Below are positions 7,168 through 14,718 of a stretch of DNA of 22,013 nucleotides, piece by piece. The stretch spans positions 1 to 22,013 of the forward strand of contig CAZTVN010000015.1 of NCBI GenBank assembly GCA_964617145.1. The letters are read 5' to 3'. Below the pieces are notes generated by a model, which was not told where the DNA came from, did not search any database, and saw only the letters and a program-made list of their open reading frames with translations. Both the position numbers and the translations under genes were made by a program. Within the stretch, counting starts at the first letter, position 1; each line of letters begins with the position of its first letter. Source of the DNA: CAZTVN01 sp964617145 (GTDB taxonomy: Bacteria; Patescibacteriota; Gracilibacteria; UBA1369; JACRIC01).

Positions 7168-7923
7168 TTGGCCGTATATCCGGAAAATTTTAAAGCTTTC
7201 AAGGAAAGTATTTTGAAGGAGTATTTGCAGTACAAGATTTTGAATAGCATTTTTAATAGTGAATATGCCAATAAATTGGTTTTTCTTGGTGGAACTGCTT
7301 TGCGCATTGTTTATGGAAACACGCGATTTTCCGAGGATTTGGACTTCGATAATTTTACCCTTACCGAAACGGAGTTTAGAGATTTGAGCAAGATTATTCA
7401 AAGAGATCTGATGCTCGAGGGTCTTGAGGTAGAGATAAATATCGTTACTCGCAACGCTTACAGAATTAAAATTCGTATTCCGAAGTTACTTTTTGACTCA
7501 GGGCTATCGATCATGAGGGAGCATAAGATTCTTATTCAGGTAGATACCGTTCATCAAAATCTTGAGTATGTGCCGGAGAAACCATTACTCAATAAATTTG
7601 ATGTGTTTACACAAATTAATGCGGTTCCAAAGGATTTGCTGCTTGCTCAAAAGATTTTTGCATCGATGAATCGCAAAAGAATTATGGGACGTGATTTTTT
7701 TGATATTATTTTTTTGCATGGAATTGGAGCTAAGCCGAATTTTTTTTATTTGCAGCAGCATATCGGTATTGATAATGAGAAGGATTTGAAAAAATATTTG
7801 CTCGAGAAAACGGCTTTATTGAATTTTGAAGATTTGGCGCGTGATGTTGAGCCACTTCTTTTTGATCCGAGGGATAAAAAAAAAGTGCTGCTGTTTAGAG
7901 AGTTTGTGGAACGGAGTTTTTAG
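7168..7923 (+). CDS. abiEii: AbiEii-family nucleotidyltransferase toxin
   Basis: AbiEii toxins are NTases (the mycobacterial MenT relative modifies tRNA acceptor ends). The protein shows the NTase signature FLGGTALRIVYGNTRFSEDLDFDNF: the GGT turn and the SEDLDF metal-binding aspartates. Downstream are LLLAQKIFASMNRKRIMGRDFFDIIF, with the conserved Lys and RDFFDI. From the TTG at 7168 it is 251 aa. However, the frame is open upstream to 7135 and encodes ITLDQI, which matches the typical AbiEii N-terminus (I-T/S-L-D/E-x-I before YP). The natural start may therefore be the ATA at 7147, overlapping abiEi by 14 nt; no ATG, GTG or TTG precedes it before the TAA at 7132. A toxin with a non-canonical start would be weakly translated or disabled. 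Stop is TAG. Confidence 0.85.
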   Translation: MAVYPENFKAFKESILKEYLQYKILNSIFNSEYANKLVFLGGTALRIVYGNTRFSEDLDFDNFTLTETEFRDLSKIIQRDLMLEGLEVEINIVTRNAYRIKIRIPKLLFDSGLSIMREHKILIQVDTVHQNLEYVPEKPLLNKFDVFTQINAVPKDLLLAQKIFASMNRKRIMGRDFFDIIFLHGIGAKPNFFYLQQHIGIDNEKDLKKYLLEKTALLNFEDLARDVEPLLFDPRDKKKVLLFREFVERSF

Positions 7924-7960
7924 AATGGCTTCGCACTCTGAACGAAAACCGCAGATCGCA

Positions 7961-7989
7961 TTGACTTTTTTTTTACTTTTACTTACACT
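7961..7989 (+). promoter_or_regulatory. Promoter of rplJ-rplL
   Basis: TTGACT (7961-7966), 17 bp, TACACT (7984-7989). Transcription would begin about 7995-7997, essentially at the 5' strand of the L10 leader closing helix. It sits 37 bp after the abiEii stop. Confidence 0.6.
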
Positions 7990-7993
7990 CATG

Positions 7994-8040
7994 ATCGTCA
8001 AAGACAGCTGGCGCACAAAATAAGTCCCGCTCGAGACGAT
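7994..8040 (+). ncRNA. Ribosomal protein L10 leader (L10-binding RNA element)
   Basis: A closing helix ATCGTC (7994-7999) / GACGAT (8035-8040) encloses AAAGACAGCTGG and CCCGCTCGAGAC, closely resembling the conserved L10 leader (AAAGACnGnnGG ... CCnnCCGAG) as I recall it. AGC (8006-8008) pairs with GCT (8029-8031) and GG (8010-8011) with CC (8026-8027), with the kink-turn-like A/G-rich strands between the helices. It is directly upstream of rplJ, as expected. In Bacillus, L10 with L12 binds this RNA and promotes termination. The predicted transcription start falls at or just after its 5' edge, so the first pairs may be missing in the transcript. Confidence 0.75.
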
Positions 8041-8071
8041 ACATTCCATCTTTCAGTTTAAGATGCGACTG

Positions 8072-8101
8072 CTACTGTCTTTGCAAGAAAGTAGTTTTTT
8101 T
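8072..8101 (+). terminator. Intrinsic terminator (attenuator) in the rplJ leader
   Basis: CTACT (8072-8076) pairs with AGTAG (8090-8094), with inner pairs CTT (8079-8081) / AAG (8085-8087). Seven T follow (8095-8101), then more T-rich sequence to the rplJ ATG at 8115. The 5' arm lies within CTGTCTTTG (8075-8083), which is perfectly complementary to CAAAGACAG (7999-8007) in the L10 leader. Pairing of those two 9-mers would form an antiterminator that destroys both the terminator and the L10-binding fold. Confidence 0.7.
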
Positions 8102-8114
8102 ATTTTTTATCTTT

Positions 8115-8651
8115 ATGCCACTTACTCGTAGTCAAAAAACTGAGATCCTCAGCAATCTTACTGAAGCGTTTAAAAAAGCTAAATCTGTAATTTTTACTGA
8201 TTTTCGAGGCCTTAAAGTTCACGATGCCAATTCTATCCGCGGAAAACTCAGAGAGCAGGGACTTTCGATGAAGGTTGCTAAGAAGACCCTCATCAAAATG
8301 GCTGCCAAAGAGGCTGGAGTTCAGGAAATTGATGAAAATCTTCTCGAAGGGCCTATATCTATCACTATCAGCAATGAGGATGAGCTTTTGCCTGCCAAAC
8401 TTTTACATACTTTTTTCAAAGAAGGACTTCCTCTTCAAATTCGTGGTGGCTTTATGAACGGACAAAAACTTTTGCCTCAAGAAATTAAGCAGCTCGCACT
8501 TATTCCTGCAAAACCAGCACTTCTTGCTCAGCTTGTTTGGACCATGAATGCGCCAATTTCTGGCTTTCATGGTGTTTTATCTTCTACTCTTTCAGGATTT
8601 GTTCGAGTACTTTCGGCTATTCAATCTCAAAAAGAACCTTCCTCTTCTTAA
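8115..8651 (+). CDS. rplJ: 50S ribosomal protein L10
   Basis: L10 anchors L7/L12 dimers to 23S rRNA at the base of the ribosomal stalk. The 178-aa protein has the canonical N-terminal globular domain (MPLTRSQKTEIL, FTDFRGLKVHDANSIRGKLR, VAKKTLIKMAA, LLEGPISI) and a C-terminal helix region that binds L12 (AQLVWTMNAPISGFHGVL, SGFVRVLSAI). Length is normal. It is co-transcribed with rplL (45-bp gap). The start codon is only 13 nt beyond the terminator U-tract of the L10 leader and has no Shine-Dalgarno motif. L10 is expected to repress this operon through that leader. The usual upstream rplK-rplA genes are absent; the abiE pair lies there instead. Confidence 0.97.
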   Translation: MPLTRSQKTEILSNLTEAFKKAKSVIFTDFRGLKVHDANSIRGKLREQGLSMKVAKKTLIKMAAKEAGVQEIDENLLEGPISITISNEDELLPAKLLHTFFKEGLPLQIRGGFMNGQKLLPQEIKQLALIPAKPALLAQLVWTMNAPISGFHGVLSSTLSGFVRVLSAIQSQKEPSSS

Positions 8652-8696
8652 AAATTTTTTAAATTTATTTCTCTATTTTCTTAACCCATTTCTGCA

Positions 8697-9113
8697 ATGT
8701 CTGAAGAAAAAACACAAGTTGAATTAAGCTCTAATGCGAAACAAGTTCTTGAACTTGTTGAAAAACTTTCCGTCCTTGATCTTGCCAATCTTGTCAAGGC
8801 TATGGAAGAAAAATTTGGTGTAAGCGCCGCTATGCCGATGGCCGCTATGGCTGCTCCTTTGTCAGCTTCTGGCGGAGCTGGAGCCGTCGCTGAAGAGGCT
8901 CCTTCCCATGCCAATGTCGAGCTTAGCGCTGCTGGTAGCCAAAAAATTGCTGTTATTAAAGCGGTAAGAGAATTAACTGCTCTTGGCTTAAAAGAGGCGA
9001 AAGATCTTGTTGACGGTGCTCCTAAGATGGTGAAAGAAAATGTGCCTATGAAAGATGCAACTGAAATGAAATCAAAGCTTGAAGCTGCTGGAGCGACGGT
9101 GACTTTTAAATAA
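8697..9113 (+). CDS. rplL: 50S ribosomal protein L7/L12
   Basis: This is the 138-aa stalk protein that recruits translational GTPases. The N-terminal dimerisation domain (VLELVEKLSVLDLANLVKAMEEKFGV) is followed by an Ala/Met/Gly-rich hinge. The C-terminal domain carries the G-factor-binding helix QKIAVIKAVRELTALGLKEAKDLVDGAPK and ends in LEAAGATVTFK. It is slightly longer than the common 120-128 aa because of extra N-terminal residues and a long hinge. It is the second gene of the rplJL operon and is followed after 57 bp by a strong terminator. No Shine-Dalgarno motif precedes the ATG. Confidence 0.97.
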   Translation: MSEEKTQVELSSNAKQVLELVEKLSVLDLANLVKAMEEKFGVSAAMPMAAMAAPLSASGGAGAVAEEAPSHANVELSAAGSQKIAVIKAVRELTALGLKEAKDLVDGAPKMVKENVPMKDATEMKSKLEAAGATVTFK

Positions 9114-9169
9114 TTTTTTTGGCAAGATAATTTTCAGAAGTGTTCGCTAAGGTTTCCTTTTCTGGATGT

Positions 9170-9204
9170 AAAAAGCCTGCTGATTCGTCTCTGCAGGCTT
9201 TTTT
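9170..9204 (+). terminator. Intrinsic terminator after rplL
   Basis: AAAAGCCTGC (9171-9180) pairs perfectly with GCAGGCTTTT (9193-9202) around a 12-nt loop, followed by more T. It ends the rplJL transcript before the pilus promoter. The flanking A and T runs would let it work on both strands. Confidence 0.9.
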
Positions 9205-9230
9205 GTTATTTTGGGAACCTCGGTTAAGAA

Positions 9231-9259
9231 TTGACTCTGCTTTCATAATTTGGTAGAAT
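9231..9259 (+). promoter_or_regulatory. Strong sigma-70 promoter of the type IV pilus operon
   Basis: TTGACT (9231-9236), exactly 17 bp, TAGAAT (9254-9259). The start is expected near 9266, leaving a leader of about 20 nt to the ATG at 9287. No other terminator is visible until after the prepilin. Confidence 0.75.
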
Positions 9260-9286
9260 ATAAGGATTAATTTAAAAAGAATATCC

Positions 9287-10783
9287 ATGGCACTTTTTAA
9301 CCTTACGAAGGATGATGGCAAGGGTGGTGAAAGTGATGAAAAAAAATCCTCATTTTTTTCTTTCTTTAAGCGCAAAAAAGACGATACTCTTGAAAAATTT
9401 TCTCAATCTGAAAATCAGTCACCGCCTGAAGATCATGAGCCATCTGATTCTGACAATCTTGTGATTGAAAAGGTAGAAGAACAAAAAAAGGACAGTTTTT
9501 CGCCCATTACCATTTCTATCCCTCAGAAAAAAGAAGAGGGGAGTATCCTTGATAGTATTGTTGCTAAAACACAATCAAAAAGTGTGAAGAATTCTATTTT
9601 AGGACCCAAACCCACTCACAAAGAAAGTCCTACGGTTCAATATGGTGTTGAGAAAAATTTGCGCACCATGCAGCTCTTTTTCAAAATAGCGATTCTTCTT
9701 TTCGTTTTGACTTCAATCTTTTTCTTTGTCGAGCTCAATCCAAATATTCCCTATCTTGAAGAAATCTTGGGATATCAAAGCACCGCAAAGCGAAACATTA
9801 CTCTTTCTGAAAATCTTAAGGAACTTCAGACTCTTTCCAATTATCATCGTTTTTTGATTGCCAATTTTTCTGTTTCTGATCTTATCCAACAAACGGATCT
9901 TTATAATGACAGACTCTCTCTTATGCGTTCTCGTAAGGCTTCTTCTGGGACTGTTGATGCTACCCTCACGAGAGAAGCCGAAACATTGCTCAAAAATATT
10001 CAATCGCTTCTTGCGATTATTTATGATCAGCTTCAATCTCCTCTTTATCCCGAATCGGTCGATAACCCTTATATTCTCGTTTCTGAAAAAGATGCTGAAT
10101 ACATTGCTGCAAAAAATGGCGCTGAACTTACATGGAATGACGAATATAGCGATCTTCTCACCCAATTTATTGAAAACAAAAAAACCGAACTAAAAGATCG
10201 ATATGGTCTCATCGAAGCTAAACCCCAACTGGAGATCTTAAATCGTCTTCCTGCTTTGGTGCAAAAAAAGAATTTTATCCGTAATGCTATTCCTCAAGAT
10301 TCGCTTGAAACGCTTGAGCATCTCCTCCTTAATGAGATCATTGGAAAAATTCGTTCTGTGAGTAAAGATGCGCTTTCTATTATTGCTCAAATCAAAGAGC
10401 GTCGCATTAATTGGACGGAAAATCTTAAACTCATTGAAGATCTTACGAGGCAAGTAGATCCACTTTTCGGTAGGACTGGTGTAGAAGATATTGCAAGAAT
10501 CGTTTATACTTCTTATGCTTTTGATGCTTCAAAAAATACTATCAGCATTCAAGCAGATATTCGAAGCGATGACAGCAAAGTATTTTCTGAAGTTCTCAAA
10601 CTTGTGGAAGTCTTTCAGGCTTCTCCAAATTTTTCTCTTCAAAACGAAGTACGCAAGTTTTCAAAATCGTTGAAAAATGGCCGCTTCGCCTCTGCTCTCT
10701 CTTTAGTTCTCAAGATCAAAAGCCAGGAAGAAACTGAAAGTATGAAAGATGAGGCTTTTACACTATCTACTGAACCTCAATAA
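9287..10783 (+). CDS. PilN-like bitopic pilus assembly protein (tentative)
   Basis: The family is not certain. The 498-aa product has a hydrophilic, Ser/Lys/Glu-rich cytoplasmic N-terminus of about 125 residues, one transmembrane segment (about 129-148, FFKIAILLFVLTSIFFFVEL) and a large mostly helical exoplasmic part. Near the C-terminus, residues about 405-475 (VYTSYAFDASKNTISIQADIRSDDSK... then VLKLVEVFQASPNFSL) resemble the ferredoxin-like fold of PilN/GspL-type proteins. Position supports this: it is first in an operon followed by PilO-, PilB- and PilC-like genes, the usual place of PilM/PilN. PilN normally has about 200 aa with a very short cytoplasmic tail, so the long cytoplasmic extension and enlarged helical region are unusual. 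The extension might take over contacts normally made by PilM, which is absent here; that is speculation. Confidence 0.5.
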   Translation: MALFNLTKDDGKGGESDEKKSSFFSFFKRKKDDTLEKFSQSENQSPPEDHEPSDSDNLVIEKVEEQKKDSFSPITISIPQKKEEGSILDSIVAKTQSKSVKNSILGPKPTHKESPTVQYGVEKNLRTMQLFFKIAILLFVLTSIFFFVELNPNIPYLEEILGYQSTAKRNITLSENLKELQTLSNYHRFLIANFSVSDLIQQTDLYNDRLSLMRSRKASSGTVDATLTREAETLLKNIQSLLAIIYDQLQSPLYPESVDNPYILVSEKDAEYIAAKNGAELTWNDEYSDLLTQFIENKKTELKDRYGLIEAKPQLEILNRLPALVQKKNFIRNAIPQDSLETLEHLLLNEIIGKIRSVSKDALSIIAQIKERRINWTENLKLIEDLTRQVDPLFGRTGVEDIARIVYTSYAFDASKNTISIQADIRSDDSKVFSEVLKLVEVFQASPNFSLQNEVRKFSKSLKNGRFASALSLVLKIKSQEETESMKDEAFTLSTEPQ

Positions 10784-10792
10784 TTTCCCCTT

Positions 10793-11455
10793 ATGGACAT
10801 ACGTATTCGAAAAAAAGTTAAATATTCCATGAGAATGAGTCGCGTGTATCTCATCCTCGCTCTCGTTATTTTTGTTTTGACGCTTTATTTCGGTTTTACC
10901 CAATATTTAAAATTTCGAGCTTTACGCCATCAAAATGCTCAATTTACCAAATCTATAGGAAATCTCCAAAATATCAACCTTGAATTGGAAACCCAATCTC
11001 AAGCAATGCAAACTGCCCATCTCGAATCTCTCTCACAAAAAAATGAAAACCTTGAAAGTGTTTTTCCATCAGAAGAAGAACTTCATAGGCTTACCAGAGA
11101 ACTTGAAGATTATTTTGCATCCAAAGACAGGGCCAATAGTCGTATGGTTTTATCAAGCCTAGATTTTGGAAAGCCTTATATTCCGAAAGTTGATGAGACT
11201 TCTGATTCTGGCTATTTGGTATTGCCGATGAACATCAGTATCGAAGCCTCTGAAGAAAACTTTTTTGAATTTCTTGAATATCTGGAAAATTCTGGATCTT
11301 TAGAAAAGAAAACCCGTCTCATGTCTCTTGAATCGATTAATTTTAGTCTGCCACAAAAAACAACTCAATCAGAACCGACTCCTTCTTCATCACAAGAATC
11401 CGATCTCCTTCGTCTCACTCTGCAAGTGAACGCATATCTTCAAAAGAATGTATAA
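10793..11455 (+). CDS. pilO: PilO-like type IV pilus inner-membrane protein
   Basis: The 220-aa bitopic protein has a basic cytoplasmic N-terminus (MDIRIRKKVKYSMRMSR), one transmembrane helix at about 19-38, a predicted coiled coil at about 45-85 and a C-terminal alpha/beta domain (YLVLPMNISIEASEENFFEFLEYLENSG, ending LRLTLQVNAYLQK). This is the PilO architecture; the strand-helix-strand ISIEASEENFFEFLEYLE is typical. PilO pairs with PilN to form the alignment subcomplex around the platform. A Ser/Thr/Pro-rich insertion (about 189-205) lies in the last domain. It is spaced 9 bp after the PilN-like gene and 2 bp before the ATPase, so it is certainly co-transcribed. Confidence 0.7.
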   Translation: MDIRIRKKVKYSMRMSRVYLILALVIFVLTLYFGFTQYLKFRALRHQNAQFTKSIGNLQNINLELETQSQAMQTAHLESLSQKNENLESVFPSEEELHRLTRELEDYFASKDRANSRMVLSSLDFGKPYIPKVDETSDSGYLVLPMNISIEASEENFFEFLEYLENSGSLEKKTRLMSLESINFSLPQKTTQSEPTPSSSQESDLLRLTLQVNAYLQKNV

Positions 11456-11457
11456 CA

Positions 11458-12702
11458 ATGAAAAATCCAAAACTCATTGCACTTCAAGAGGCAATTATTG
11501 CAGGAAATATCCCCCAACTTGTCATGTATATGATAAGCTACGCTATTGATTCGAGGGCTTCTGATATTCACGTTGAGGCGGAAAAACATACGGTTCGCAT
11601 TCGTTACCGTATCGATGGAGTTTTGATTCCTATTGTTGAATATCCTCTCAATATCCATCCTGCGGTTATTTCGAGGATTAAAATTATGTCGAATCTTAAA
11701 ATCGATGAACAGCGCATTCCCCAAGATGGACGATGTCAAGTAACCACTGAAGATAATCGTGACCTCGATCTGCGTATTTCCACTTTCCCCACCATTAATG
11801 GTGAAACCGCGGTTATGCGTATCCAAGATGAAGCCAAGGAAATTCCCACCTTAGAGAATTTGGGAATTTCCGGCAGCGGACTTGAAAGCGTCATGCAAGG
11901 AATTTCGGAACCTAATGGCATTATTTTAACTTCAGGACCAACGGGTTCGGGAAAAACCACCACACTCTATGCTTGTCTTACTCTTGTCAATAAACCTGAG
12001 GTTAATATTTTGACTATTGAAGATCCTGTTGAAATTCAAATGGATGGACTCAACCAAAGTCAGATTCATCCGGATATTGATTTTACTTTTGCTACTGGAC
12101 TTCGAAATGCTCTTCGTCAAGATCCCGACATTATGATGGTTGGAGAAATTCGTGATCGAGAGACGGTCGATATTGCCATTGAAGCCGCTTTAACAGGTCA
12201 TCTTGTGCTTTCTACCATTCACACAAACAGCGCCATTGAGACCATTACGCGGCTCGATAATATGAAAGTTCCTCTTTTTCTCATAACTTCAACGGTGAAT
12301 GTGATTATCGCTCAACGGCTTCTTCGAACTATATGCGAAAAGTGCAAAGAAAAGTATAAACCCGATGAAAATACCTTAAATCTTGTGAAATATGGATTAA
12401 GCGATCTTCCAAAAAGTGAAAAAATTGATCCTTCTCTTATGGCCGATCTTATTTTTTATCGCGGGAAGGGTTGTGATGCCTGTGGATTTACAGGATATAA
12501 AGGACGTGTAGGAATTTTTGAAGTATTAAAAATGAATAATAATCTTAGACGACTTATACTTTCTAAAACCGCTAGTATGGATCTTGAAAAAGCCGCTATT
12601 TCTGAGGGCATGGTTACTCTTGAACAGAACGGTCTTATCAAAGCCCTGCAAGGCGCAACAAGTTTGGAAGAGGTGTATCGCGTCGCTCGTAAAAAAGAAT
12701 AA
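11458..12702 (+). CDS. pilB: Type IV pilus assembly ATPase PilB/GspE
   Basis: This 414-aa hexameric secretion ATPase would power pilus extension at the cytoplasmic face. It shows N2-domain sequence SRASDIHVEAEKHTVRIRYRIDG and DEQRIPQDGR, Walker A GPTGSGKTT (residues 160-168), the Asp box TIEDPVEIQ, Walker B RQDPDIMMVGEIRD and the His box TGHLVLSTIHTN. A zinc tetracysteine module CEKC ... CDAC follows, with GRVGIFEVL. The presence of CEKC/CDAC points to an extension ATPase (PilB/GspE) rather than PilT. E. coli and Thermus homologues carry one or more N1 (MshEN) domains of over 100 residues; this protein begins almost directly with the N2 domain, so it is a minimal form. Two bp separate it from each neighbour's coding sequence. 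Confidence 0.93.
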   Translation: MKNPKLIALQEAIIAGNIPQLVMYMISYAIDSRASDIHVEAEKHTVRIRYRIDGVLIPIVEYPLNIHPAVISRIKIMSNLKIDEQRIPQDGRCQVTTEDNRDLDLRISTFPTINGETAVMRIQDEAKEIPTLENLGISGSGLESVMQGISEPNGIILTSGPTGSGKTTTLYACLTLVNKPEVNILTIEDPVEIQMDGLNQSQIHPDIDFTFATGLRNALRQDPDIMMVGEIRDRETVDIAIEAALTGHLVLSTIHTNSAIETITRLDNMKVPLFLITSTVNVIIAQRLLRTICEKCKEKYKPDENTLNLVKYGLSDLPKSEKIDPSLMADLIFYRGKGCDACGFTGYKGRVGIFEVLKMNNNLRRLILSKTASMDLEKAAISEGMVTLEQNGLIKALQGATSLEEVYRVARKKE

Positions 12703-12704
12703 TT

Positions 12705-14021
12705 ATGGATGAAACAAAAAACAAAAAATCAACGGATGCGTTTGTAAACTTTGGAGGATTAAAAATTCGTCCCGTAGAAGAACCAAAAACTTCTCAAGGA
12801 GATGAAACAAAAAATACTCTCCCTCCCCTTAATGCGAAGAAAGTTTCTGACATTAGTTTCGATATTGGTGAAATTCTTGAAAAAGAGGATGCGCGGACAA
12901 AAAAACTCTCTGAAAAAACAGGCAATATTTTTGTCGATTTTGGGCACAAAATCAATCAATGGGTTATAGGTCTTACTCCTATTAAACTGAATGAAAAAGT
13001 GGCTTACTTTCAGCTTCTTTCTGTCATGATCGATGCTGGAATCCCTCTGGTAAAATCTGTGGCTATTCTGTCCGATCAAATGGAAAATCTGCGGTTTAAA
13101 TCGATCCTTATTCACATGACGAAACTTCTTGATAAAGGTATGAGTCTTTCCGAGGCTATGACTGAGCACTATCATATTTTTACCGAATCCCAAATTGGTA
13201 TGGTGGCTGCTGCAGAGGCTTCTGGGCAACTTGATGAAGTCTTGCACCAACTTGCGAAGGAAATGGAGAAAAAAGAGCGTATTACGGCTCGAGTAAAAGG
13301 CGCGATGCGCTATCCTGCGGTGATTTTTGCTCTTCTTGTGATTGTTGCCGTTCTTATGTTGATTTTTGTTGTGCCGAAGATCGTTACTCTTTTTACCGAA
13401 TCGAAGGTTGATCTTCCTTGGCCCACAAAAATGCTTATTTTTATAAGCGGCGCCCTTTCCAAGTGGTGGTTTTTGACACTCGGAGTTTTACTTGCTGTGT
13501 TTGTGGCTGTTTGGCTGTGGAAAAAAACGGAAACAGGGAAATATTATCTAGATTTTATTATCCTCTACCTTCCGATTTTAGGGAAATTGAATCGAAAAAT
13601 TTCTCTTTCACGGTTTTCCAGAAGTCTTTCCAATCTTATCCGAAGCGGTATTCCTATTGTGAAGGCTCTGTACATTGATGCGAATGCGATTGGCAATGAA
13701 GTGTATCGAAGACGTGTCGAACTTGCGGCTGAAGATGTGAAGCGTGGTATCCCTCTTGGAGAAAACTTGAGTGGAAATAAATTTCTTTTTCCTACGATGA
13801 TCACTCATATGATTTATGTTGGTGAGCAAACGGCTCAGCTTGATGTCATTTGCGAAAAGATCGCTGACTTCTATGATGAAGAAATCGATGTTGCGGTATC
13901 GAGTCTGGCTCGCATCATGGAGCCACTTATTATTGTGCTTGTGGGCGTCGGAGTTGGATTTATGGTGGCTGCTGTTATGATGCCGATGCTGCAACTAATC
14001 GACATAACGGCGGTTTTGTAA
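12705..14021 (+). CDS. pilC: Type IV pilus inner-membrane platform protein PilC/GspF
   Basis: PilC is the platform on which PilB acts to insert pilins. The 438-aa protein has two tandem T2SSF domains: the first starts around KVAYFQLLSVMIDAGIPLV (about 98-116) and the second at SRFSRSLSNLIRSGIPIVKAL. Transmembrane helices are at about 203-225, 253-272 and 404-429. Conserved MVAAAEASGQLDEVL, its second-domain counterpart IYVGEQTAQLDVICEKIADFYDEE, and MMPMLQLI at the end are typical. A non-conserved hydrophilic N-terminal extension of about 90 residues (several FxNFG/FVDFG-like and charged segments) precedes the first domain and may contact the ATPase or the long cytoplasmic domain of the PilN-like protein. 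It follows pilB by 2 bp and precedes the prepilin by 114 bp. Confidence 0.93.
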   Translation: MDETKNKKSTDAFVNFGGLKIRPVEEPKTSQGDETKNTLPPLNAKKVSDISFDIGEILEKEDARTKKLSEKTGNIFVDFGHKINQWVIGLTPIKLNEKVAYFQLLSVMIDAGIPLVKSVAILSDQMENLRFKSILIHMTKLLDKGMSLSEAMTEHYHIFTESQIGMVAAAEASGQLDEVLHQLAKEMEKKERITARVKGAMRYPAVIFALLVIVAVLMLIFVVPKIVTLFTESKVDLPWPTKMLIFISGALSKWWFLTLGVLLAVFVAVWLWKKTETGKYYLDFIILYLPILGKLNRKISLSRFSRSLSNLIRSGIPIVKALYIDANAIGNEVYRRRVELAAEDVKRGIPLGENLSGNKFLFPTMITHMIYVGEQTAQLDVICEKIADFYDEEIDVAVSSLARIMEPLIIVLVGVGVGFMVAAVMMPMLQLIDITAVL

Positions 14022-14052
14022 AGGGTTTTGTAGGCGCTTTTTCTTTTTTTAT

Positions 14053-14080
14053 TTGCTTTTGAGACTTTGGGTGATAGAAT
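14053..14080 (+). promoter_or_regulatory. Candidate promoter for the prepilin gene
   Basis: TTGCTT (14053-14058), 16 bp, TAGAAT (14075-14080) lies in the 114-bp gap before the prepilin. A second possibility is TTTCAC (14092-14097), 16 bp, TACACT (14114-14119), which would give a leader of about 10 nt. A separate promoter would let the major pilin be made in excess over the assembly machine. No terminator is seen between pilC and this gene. Confidence 0.4.
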
Positions 14081-14135
14081 AAAGTTTGAAATTTCACCAT
14101 ATACTTTTTCATTTACACTGTAAAAAATTCCTCCC

Positions 14136-14699
14136 ATGAATAAAAAAGGTTTCACCCTCATAGAACTTTTGATCGTCATCACGATCATTGGTATTTTGGC
14201 TGTTGCTTTACTGCCAAGACTTCTCGGCGCGCCAGCTCGTGCAAGGGATGTAGCAAGGAAGGCTGATTTGCAACAATTGACTACGGCTTTGGAGTCGTAT
14301 TTGTCTGATACAGGAAGTTATCCTTCTGTCCCATCTGGCAAGGCAGGTTGTGTTGACACTAATACTTCTGGAGAGACTTTAGCTGAACTTAGTGCTTATC
14401 TGGGTGGGGCCGACATAGCCGATCCCTCTGGTACTAATAATGTTCTTACGTATGGAGATTCTACGGAGACCTGCTCTGGCAGATATTATTATAAACCTTT
14501 GACGGCTGGAGGAGTTTCCAATGCTAGTTATCTTTTATTGGCTGATACTGAAATTGATGGATTTACTGAGGGATATGTTGCTGATACTGATTTTACTGTT
14601 AGTAGTTTTGACGACAGAACTGATGCTACAGCGATATTAAATGTTGTTGCTGGTACTGGTGATACAGGCGAAGGCAATCTTTATCTCATAGTAAGATAG
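14136..14699 (+). CDS. Type IV prepilin (major pilin candidate)
   Basis: The 187-aa product begins MNKKG, cut by prepilin peptidase before FTLIELLIVITIIGILAVALLP: Glu5 of the mature protein and the hydrophobic assembly helix are intact. A linker helix (ARARDVARKADLQQLTTALESYLSDTGSYPS) matches the pseudopilin/PilE pattern. The globular C-terminal domain is Gly/Ser/Thr/Asp-rich with two cysteines (in KAGCVDT and ETCSGRYYY) that could form one disulfide. It stands directly after the PilN/O/B/C genes and is followed by a strong terminator, so it is likely the main subunit of this pilus; pseudopilin is the alternative. No prepilin peptidase (PilD), PilT or secretin is present in the window. Stop is TAG. 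Confidence 0.92.
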   Translation: MNKKGFTLIELLIVITIIGILAVALLPRLLGAPARARDVARKADLQQLTTALESYLSDTGSYPSVPSGKAGCVDTNTSGETLAELSAYLGGADIADPSGTNNVLTYGDSTETCSGRYYYKPLTAGGVSNASYLLLADTEIDGFTEGYVADTDFTVSSFDDRTDATAILNVVAGTGDTGEGNLYLIVR

Positions 14700-14718
14700 T
14701 TTTTCTTCTTCATTTTTT

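Noticed and set aside
7925..8023. 32-codon ORF with a hydrophobic stretch (MASHSERK...) after abiEii
   Set aside because: It coincides with the rplJ promoter T-tract and the L10 leader, which explain the sequence better; the hydrophobic part is just the T-rich spacer.
9713..10165. 150-aa minus-strand ORF inside the PilN-like gene
   Set aside because: Antisense shadow with no motifs or promoter; the plus frame is longer and fits the operon.
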